From positions 21,398 through 72,773 of the forward strand of contig NZ_QXJF01000014.1 in the NCBI RefSeq assembly GCF_003670275.1: 51,376 nucleotides of DNA. The letters run 5' to 3'. The notes beneath the pieces were generated by a model. The model had not been told where the DNA came from and ran no database searches. It saw nothing but the letters and a program-made list of their open reading frames with translations. Source of the DNA: Helicobacter labetoulli (GTDB lineage: Bacteria > Campylobacterota > Campylobacteria > Campylobacterales > Helicobacteraceae). This document shows, piece by piece, positions 46,215-51,376 of this stretch (within the stretch, counting starts at the first letter, position 1; each line of letters starts with the position of its first letter). The translations under genes and the position numbers were made by a program.

Positions 46215-47978
46215 ATGTCGCTTAAGATTCTTATTATCGGCTATGGCTCCATTGGCAAACGCCACGCACAAGTTTTGCAAGAGTATTTTACAAACATAGA
46301 CATAACACTCATTAGCTCGCAAAATCTCCCTAACGCCCACCCTAGCTTAGAATCTCTACCAAACCTCCACGCTTTTGATTATTATATTATCAGTTCTCCC
46401 ACCGCCCATCATTTGGCTCATCTTAGCTATCTAGATTCTAAAACGCAGGGTAAAAAAATCTTTGTTGAAAAGCCCCTGTTTGAATCTGCCCACAGCTTTA
46501 CCCAAAGTGGTAAAAATCTCATTGTTGTGGGATTTTGCCTAAGACTTCATCCGCTCTTATGGCAGGTTAAAACAATCTTGCAAAACTTTACACCCTATGC
46601 GGTAGAAGTCTCGTGTGGCTCATACCTCCCATTATGGCGTAAAGATGTGGATTATCGCAAGGTATATAGTGCGCATAAGGCACAAGGCGGGGGTGTGCTG
46701 CTTGATTTGAGCCACGAGCTTGACTATATACAATGGCTTTTTGGGGATTTTGATGATGAAAGTCTCGTGGGCTTTAATGGCAAAATTTCAGAGCTTGAAA
46801 TCTCAAGTGATGATACGCTTATGCTTGTTGGTAAAACCAAGCAAAATACGCTTATCCAGCTCAACCTTGACTACTTTAGCAAAAATCCAAAACGATTAAT
46901 GAGAATCCACACGCCAAGCCAAAGCATAGAGCTTGATTTACTTGCTAACTCACTTACCATTACCGACACGCAGGGAAAGAGTGAAAGCTCATATATCACA
47001 TTTGAACGCAATGAACTTTTTGCAGCTATGCACCAAAGCGTGCTACGCTCAACGAACTTTTTGCACAATGCAATACCACAAAGTCTTTTGCACCCACTCA
47101 AATCTCAAGTAGAGATTCTCCCAACCTTAGCTGAATCTCTACCATTAATGCAAACTCTTACAAGGATAAAAAATATGAAACCACATCAAAAAATTCTTTG
47201 TGTTATCGGTGCTAGAGGTGGAAGCAAAGGTGTGAAAAATAAAAATATCACGCCCATTGCCGGAAAGCCCCTTATCGCTTATACTATTCTCCAAGCCCTG
47301 CAAAGCAGTCTCTTTACACATATTGTGCTTAGCACAGATTCTGAAGAAATAGCCAAAGTTGGCAAAGAATGGGGTGCGGAGGTCTTTTTCTTACGAGATA
47401 AAGAGTTAGCAAGTGATACTGCTGGTAAGCTCCCTGCTATACGCGATGCACTTTTAAGAAGTGAAGAGCATTTTCAAACGCATTATGATGTTGTATTTGA
47501 CCTTGATGCGACAAGTCCTTTGCGGCTTGTGAGCGACATTACACAAGCTTATGAGCAGTTTGTCCGTGATGATAATGATATTTTAATCACCGCCGCACCG
47601 GCACGAAAAAGCCCATATTTTAATCTTGTAGAAATCTTTGAAGAAAATGGAAAGGCACGAGTAGATTTAAGCAAACGCCCTACCCAGCCTATTTTACGCC
47701 GACAAGATTCACCAAAATGCTATGATATGAATGCGAGTATTTATATTTGGAAGCGTGAGGCACTGCTCAAAAATCCAAGTGTTTTTACGGCAAATACCGG
47801 GCTTTTTGTAATGCCAGAATCTAGAAGCGTAGATATTGACACGCCACTTGATTTCGAATTTGTAGAATTTATGCTAAATAAGGCAAACAAGTTAAATCTA
47901 ACGGGGGGGGGGGATAGAGTAAATATTTTTGCGCGAGATATAATCTCCCATATAGCCTCCATAAAGGAGGCTATATGA
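46215..47978 (+). CDS. Gfo/Idh/MocA oxidoreductase fused to an acylneuraminate cytidylyltransferase
   Basis: Residues 1-315 form a Gfo/Idh-type NAD-dependent sugar dehydrogenase: ILIIGYGSIGKRHAQVL, YYIISSPTAHH, KIFVEKPLFES and VLLDLSHELDYIQWLFGD. Residues about 325-565 form a NeuA-type domain: VIGARGGSKGVKNKNITPI, HIVLSTDSEEIAKV, VVFDLDATSPLRLVSD and YDMNASIYIWKRE. In Campylobacter the equivalents PtmF and PtmB are separate. Near residue 564 a G11 tract begins; as written the protein ends 22 codons later with a stop overlapping the next ATG (ATGATAA). G10 ends it two codons after the tract. The fusion suggests consecutive steps on one nonulosonate. Confidence 0.87.
   Translation: MSLKILIIGYGSIGKRHAQVLQEYFTNIDITLISSQNLPNAHPSLESLPNLHAFDYYIISSPTAHHLAHLSYLDSKTQGKKIFVEKPLFESAHSFTQSGKNLIVVGFCLRLHPLLWQVKTILQNFTPYAVEVSCGSYLPLWRKDVDYRKVYSAHKAQGGGVLLDLSHELDYIQWLFGDFDDESLVGFNGKISELEISSDDTLMLVGKTKQNTLIQLNLDYFSKNPKRLMRIHTPSQSIELDLLANSLTITDTQGKSESSYITFERNELFAAMHQSVLRSTNFLHNAIPQSLLHPLKSQVEILPTLAESLPLMQTLTRIKNMKPHQKILCVIGARGGSKGVKNKNITPIAGKPLIAYTILQALQSSLFTHIVLSTDSEEIAKVGKEWGAEVFFLRDKELASDTAGKLPAIRDALLRSEEHFQTHYDVVFDLDATSPLRLVSDITQAYEQFVRDDNDILITAAPARKSPYFNLVEIFEENGKARVDLSKRPTQPILRRQDSPKCYDMNASIYIWKREALLKNPSVFTANTGLFVMPESRSVDIDTPLDFEFVEFMLNKANKLNLTGGGDRVNIFARDIISHIASIKEAI
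47903..47913 (+). repeat. Poly-G tract, G11, at the 3' end of the fusion gene
   Basis: TAAC before and ATAGAGTAAAT after, almost as at 51167 (ATAGACTAAAT). G11 reads to the overlap with the next gene; G10 and G12 stop within nine bases. Confidence 0.88.
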
Positions 47979-48703
47979 TAAAAAATCTCGCTATTATCCC
48001 CGCACGAGGCGGAAGCAAAGGTATTATAGGTAAAAATATCAAGCCCATCTGTGGCAAACCTCTCATTGCTCACACGATTGATTTTATAAAACAAATCCCT
48101 GCTTTTGACAAAATCATTGTATCCACTGATGATTCTCATATCAAACGCGTAAGCCTTGAATATGGTGCAGAAGTTATTGATCGCCCAAAAGAGTTAGCCA
48201 CAGATACTGCCTTGGCTATGGATTCTATCCGCCACGCTGTGCAAGAGCTAGAATCTAGCGGGGAAACAATAGAGTATATCTATATACTTGAGGCAACTTC
48301 GCCCTTGCGTAGAAAAAGTGATATTGTGCAATGTATGGAGATTCTAAGAAATGGTGATGAGAGTGGGGAGTATGATAGTATCGCTACTCTTATGCCATCA
48401 CACATATCGCCCGGACGAATGTTTCAAATCAATAACAACACCATAAGCCCTTATATTGAAGGCTCTGTGGCGTGGATGCCTCGCCAATCCCAACCAAAAG
48501 CCTATCAATGTGATGGGATTCTCTATGGCTTTAGCAATGCCGTTCTTCAAAAGGAAAAAGATTCTAAATCCGCCTTTTTAGGCAAAACCTACCCCTATAT
48601 CACGCCCTATGAATGCCTTGATATTGATACACTCTTTGAATTTGTCATTATTGAAAAGCTCCTTGAAATGGGTTATCCAGAAAAGCCTTTATCAAGCCTT
48701 TAG
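47975..48703 (+). CDS. Acylneuraminate cytidylyltransferase (NeuA-like), third domain in the cluster
   Basis: The 242-residue enzyme has LAIIPARGGSKGIIGKNIKP, split IPARGGSKGIIGKN, at residues 6-20, then KIIVSTDDSHIKRVS, YIYILEATSPLRRKSD and YQCDGILYGFSN. It is complete and free of homopolymers. The start overlaps the fusion gene by ATGA, behind AAAGGAGG, so it is coupled when the tract at 47903 has 11 G. It differs from the first paralog and from the fused domain, so the three probably use different nonulosonic acids. Confidence 0.88.
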   Translation: MIKNLAIIPARGGSKGIIGKNIKPICGKPLIAHTIDFIKQIPAFDKIIVSTDDSHIKRVSLEYGAEVIDRPKELATDTALAMDSIRHAVQELESSGETIEYIYILEATSPLRRKSDIVQCMEILRNGDESGEYDSIATLMPSHISPGRMFQINNNTISPYIEGSVAWMPRQSQPKAYQCDGILYGFSNAVLQKEKDSKSAFLGKTYPYITPYECLDIDTLFEFVIIEKLLEMGYPEKPLSSL

Positions 48704-48733
48704 AGTGAGAAATCTACAATGAAAAGGAATGCA

Positions 48734-49543
48734 ATGAAAAAACCTTATCTTTTAATCACTGGGGCAAGTAGTGGCGTGGGCAATGCTCTTGCACATTATT
48801 TTTCCCAAAGATTCCATATCCTAGCCCTAGCAAGACGCAAGAAAAAAATGCAAGAATCCTTTGGCAATAACGCCAATGTAGAGATTATAGAATCTAACCT
48901 TGCTTCACTTACAGACCTAAAGCACACACTAGATTCTATTACACAACGCTACAATGAAGTGCTATATATCATTAATTGTGCAGGGACAAACAAGCCTCAA
49001 GCTCCACTAGAATCGCTTGATATGCAAAGCCTAGAGTATGCTATCACACTCAATGCAAAAGCCCCTATGATGATTATCAACCACTTTTTGCCCATAATGA
49101 AAAAACGCAACTTTGGCAGAATTATCAATGTAACAAGTGGCGCTCCGCTCAATTGTGCGGAAAACTTTGGCATATATAGTGGGAGCAAAGCCCTGCTTAA
49201 CACCCTAAGTGTAACTTTAAGCAAGGAACTCAAAGATACAAATATTAAGCTTAATCTCCTATCCCCCGGACCTGTGCGTTCAGAAATGAGCCCTAATGCG
49301 ACTTTAGAGCCAAACATCTGCTTTGATATGGTGGATTATCTATTAAATGTAGGTAAATCTGCCATTGGCGGAGGATTTTATTGGATTCAGTGGAAGGTGC
49401 CACTATTCCCTGATTTGGAGGGAGTAGATTGGCTTAATGGCGTGGGCAACCACAAATTAGAAAGGATTTTAGATGAAAACACTCAAGGAATTAGCAAACC
49501 TCAAGGGCAAAACAGCTCTAATTACAGCGGGGGGGGTATCTAG
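48734..49543 (+). CDS. Short-chain dehydrogenase/reductase, first of two
   Basis: The ATG at 48734 is preferred over 48719 because AAAAGGAATGC precedes it and it gives MKKPYLLITGASSGVGNALA, the standard Rossmann start. NAG is present as IINCAGTNKP, the catalytic Ser in INVTSGAPL and Tyr/Lys in YSGSKALLN (Y-x-x-x-K). The last 25 residues (from about LERILDENTQG) overlap the first codons of the next SDR gene in another frame and end just after a G8 tract. The natural C-terminus of the enzyme is thus shared with the switch of its neighbour. A sugar dehydrogenase is likely. Confidence 0.85.
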   Translation: MKKPYLLITGASSGVGNALAHYFSQRFHILALARRKKKMQESFGNNANVEIIESNLASLTDLKHTLDSITQRYNEVLYIINCAGTNKPQAPLESLDMQSLEYAITLNAKAPMMIINHFLPIMKKRNFGRIINVTSGAPLNCAENFGIYSGSKALLNTLSVTLSKELKDTNIKLNLLSPGPVRSEMSPNATLEPNICFDMVDYLLNVGKSAIGGGFYWIQWKVPLFPDLEGVDWLNGVGNHKLERILDENTQGISKPQGQNSSNYSGGGI

Positions 49544-50262
49544 GAATGTCTATGAGCGAATGTGTAGCTGAACTTGGTGCGAATGTTATTGTAGCTAGTC
49601 GTAATAAAACAAAATGCCAAGAGAGTGCAAAATATTTGCAAGATACTTTTGGTATTAAAGCCATAGGCGAAGTGGTGGATATTACAGATACTAAAAGTAT
49701 AGAATCTCTAGCAAATACCATAGAGCAGGAGTTTGGAGAGCTTGATATTCTTATAAGTAATGCCGCTCAAAGAAAGAAAAATACCTTAGAAAGCATAGAT
49801 AAAGAGGATTGGCTTTTTGATATGGAGCATTGCCTAAATGGCGTGTTTTATCTCATTAAAACCTTTATGCCCCTACTTAAACAAAGCAAAGGTTGCGTTA
49901 TCAATATCGCCTCTATGTATGGACATATAGCACCTGATTACAGAATCTACAATCGCGACTGCTACACAAACCCGCCAAGTTATGGTGCAGCAAAAGCTGG
50001 AGTCATACAATTTAGTAAATATCTTGCAAGTTTTTTAAGCCCCTATGGCATTAGGGTTAATAGCATAAGCCCCGGAGCGTTTCCTTATGGATTCACAAAT
50101 GATGATGAGGAGTTTATGCAAAATCTTTCAAGCAAGGCTATGCTTAATCGCATAGGTGAGCCTGATGACTTAAAGGGGGCTATTATGCTTCTTGCAAGTG
50201 ATTTGGGCAAATTTATCACCGCACAAAATATCTGTGTTGATGGAGGTTGGAAAGAATGGTGA
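49473..50262 (+). CDS. ptmA: PtmA-like short-chain dehydrogenase, off as written at a G8 tract
   Basis: The ATG at 49473, behind AAAGGATTTTAG, opens MKTLKELANLKGKTALIT and then enters a G8 tract; the frame as written ends at MCS about 14 codons later. G7 or G10 joins it to YLGMSMSECVAELGANVIV and on, giving the nucleotide-binding T-A-G-G-Y-L-G start of an SDR and 262 residues. The rest has ILISNAAQRKKN, INIASMYGHI and YGAAKAGVIQFSKYL (Y-x-x-x-K) and ends CVDGGWKEW. The frame from 49546 lacks the cofactor loop, so it is not an independent gene. PtmA of Campylobacter acts in legionaminic acid biosynthesis. Confidence 0.85.
49529..49536 (+). repeat. Poly-G tract, G8, in the overlap of two SDR genes
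   Basis: It lies at the end of the first SDR gene and within the cofactor loop of the second, so a length change alters both: G7 turns the second gene on and adds about nine residues to the first. Confidence 0.85.
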
Positions 50263-51185
50263 AAAAAATCAATCTAGGTTTAATCGGCTTAAGCGAGGGC
50301 AATGGACACCCCTACTCTTTTTCCGCCATTATCAATGGCTATGACAAACAAGCGATGGAAAAAAGTGATTGGAGTGTGATTTATAACTATCTTTTAAAAT
50401 GCGACAAACAGGACTTTCTTAACCGCGATGATGTGGCTATCACTCATCTTTACACGCAAGATTCACAAATAAGTGAAAACCTAGCCGCTGCTTGCAAGAT
50501 TCCACATATTACACACTCACTTGAGGAGCTAGCTTTATCCCCTATTGATGGGGTGATTCTCGCTCGTGATGATTGGCAAAACCACAAAGAAATGGCAAAG
50601 CCATTTTTGCAATCTCATAAATTTGTTTTTATTGATAAGCCTTTAAGCCTTGATACACACGATTTATCTTACTTTGTGCCATTTTTAGAATCTAAAAAGC
50701 TAATGTCTTGCTCAGGTATGCGATATGCTAGAGAGCTAGATTCTGTGCGGAAAGCGGTGCGAGAAGATGGAGAGTCTATTCTCTTTATTGAAGCGAGTAT
50801 TGGCAGTGCTTGGGATAGGTATTTTATCCATTTGATAGATGCGATTATGGGGCTTACACCCTTTAGGGCTAGACATATTGAAGTGATGAAGCTAGATTTT
50901 TGTGTAAGCACTTTGATACAGACTAAAGACTTCATTATTCAACTCAATAATATCAACGCCTCTTTTCAGCCCTGCACCCTTGCTATCACAACAGATAAAA
51001 ATCGCTACACCATTACGCTAAGCGATAATTTCAGTGCCTTTAGACGCACAATGGGACATTTTGTAGAATTCATACGCGGCGAGTCTTTTGACTATCAAAG
51101 CACCTTAGAAGCAATGAGAATCTTAGCTCAAGTCAAAGCAAAGCTTGAAAAAGTAGATATTTTAACGGGGGGGGGGATAGACTAA
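50256..51185 (+). CDS. ptmF: Gfo/Idh/MocA-type oxidoreductase (PtmF-like)
   Basis: The ATG at 50256 is chosen; the frame upstream begins at a TTG inside the previous gene. The stop of that gene overlaps the start (ATGGTGA). The 309-residue protein has LGLIGLSEGNGHPYSFSAI in place of the plain GxGxxG of relatives, then VAITHLYTQD, GVILARDDWQNHKEMA and KFVFIDKPLSLD, the conserved EKP-like element. It ends VDILTGGGID after a G10 tract. G11 would continue for about 40 codons to a TAA overlapping the next ATG. Sugar dehydrogenase or aldolase-like activity is inferred. Confidence 0.8.
   Translation: MVKKINLGLIGLSEGNGHPYSFSAIINGYDKQAMEKSDWSVIYNYLLKCDKQDFLNRDDVAITHLYTQDSQISENLAAACKIPHITHSLEELALSPIDGVILARDDWQNHKEMAKPFLQSHKFVFIDKPLSLDTHDLSYFVPFLESKKLMSCSGMRYARELDSVRKAVREDGESILFIEASIGSAWDRYFIHLIDAIMGLTPFRARHIEVMKLDFCVSTLIQTKDFIIQLNNINASFQPCTLAITTDKNRYTITLSDNFSAFRRTMGHFVEFIRGESFDYQSTLEAMRILAQVKAKLEKVDILTGGGID
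51167..51176 (+). repeat. Poly-G tract, G10, at the 3' end of the PtmF-like gene
   Basis: G10 gives a stop at 51183-51185. G11 opens a frame to TAA at 51302-51304, overlapping the ATG of the last gene as TAATG. Confidence 0.88.
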
Positions 51186-51303
51186 ATTCCTTCTCCCATA
51201 TCTCTTTTGCCTCTGCCTTTTTTAATCCTACCTCTTTTGCCATAGATTCGAGAATTCATCTTTACGCCCCTGTTGCTAACCTCTATCGTGCGGAGGTTTC
51301 CTA

Positions 51304-51376
51304 ATGTATCAAGGATATACATTTTTAGCCATTATTCCCGCACGGAGTGGAAGTAAGGGATTGCCTGATAAAAATA
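51304..51376 (+). CDS. Acylneuraminate cytidylyltransferase, start only (window edge)
   Basis: The ATG follows GGAGG (51292-51296) and encodes MYQGYTFLAIIPARSGSKGL and then PDKN, the CTP-binding start of another NeuA/PtmB-type enzyme; the rest lies outside. From AGGGATTGCCTGATAAAAATA on, the sequence equals the first paralog (45409-45430). It is the fourth such domain in 6 kb. Confidence 0.85.
   Translation, partial: MYQGYTFLAIIPARSGSKGLPDKN

Noticed and set aside
49546-50262. SDR gene starting at ATG 49546
   Set aside because: It would lack the cofactor-binding loop; the loop and a good ribosome site lie upstream in the frame separated by the G tract.
655-51176. All homopolymer frameshifts being sequencing errors
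   Set aside because: Some lengths may be consensus errors, but the tracts occur only in glycan genes and at fitting places, as in known phase-variable loci.
1-51376. CRISPR array, tRNA, rRNA or transposase
   Set aside because: No regularly spaced repeats, cloverleaf-like sequences, rRNA segments or transposase motifs were seen on either strand.

Overview
The window looks like chromosome from an enterohepatic-type Helicobacter (Campylobacterota). The signs are low GC, the hydABCDE uptake hydrogenase operon in the Helicobacter order, a UPF0323 lipoprotein beside a glutathionylspermidine-synthase-family protein, the mccB/mccA reverse transsulfuration genes, and very frequent AGATTCT-type words. 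The species cannot be fixed from this sequence alone. No rRNA, tRNA, CRISPR array or transposase was recognised.

Layout. (1) 1-6191: sugar-modification genes on the + strand: a 3' fragment of an AMP-ligase (its last 632 bp repeated exactly in the next gene), a full AMP-ligase, a GNAT-like protein, two NeuC/LegG-type 2-epimerases and a PIG-L deacetylase. (2) 6173-22758: ordinary chromosome: Crp/Fnr regulator, mnmG, two lipoproteins, a GSP-synthase-like ATP-grasp protein, an LpoB-like/Sel1 protein, an EptA-type phosphoethanolamine transferase, thioredoxin, the [NiFe] hydrogenase operon, and mccB. (3) 22834-30454: a DNA-modification island. A frameshifted DUF262-HNH nuclease and an EcoRI-family adenine methylase (broken at a CT repeat) lie between mccB and mccA. 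After mccA come an intact methylase/HNH restriction pair and a decayed chemotaxis receptor. (4) 30578-51376: a large glycan-biosynthesis cluster interrupted only by lepA. It holds aminotransferases, a PseA-type amidotransferase, six methyltransferases, a PtmE-type CBS-nucleotidyltransferase, four acylneuraminate cytidylyltransferase domains, two SDR and two Gfo/Idh enzymes. Together these point to legionaminic/pseudaminic-type nonulosonates or related decorated sugars on flagellin or LPS.

The dominant feature is fourteen G or C homopolymers of 8-12 bases, all in glycan genes. Six put their gene out of frame as written: the glycosyltransferase/methyltransferase fusion, two methyltransferases, pseA, the TylF-like gene and the ptmA-like SDR. 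Seven open-frame calculations here show that a one-base change restores, or in other cases extends, a reading frame. A second pattern is that several tracts sit at the very 3' end of a gene, where another frame runs on to overlap the next gene's start codon. Such tracts may switch translational coupling instead of simply switching a gene on or off. A third is that two divergent CBS-domain genes (39633-41054 and 41272-42318) carry inverted repeats both in their leaders and in their coding regions, so inversion could swap their promoters.
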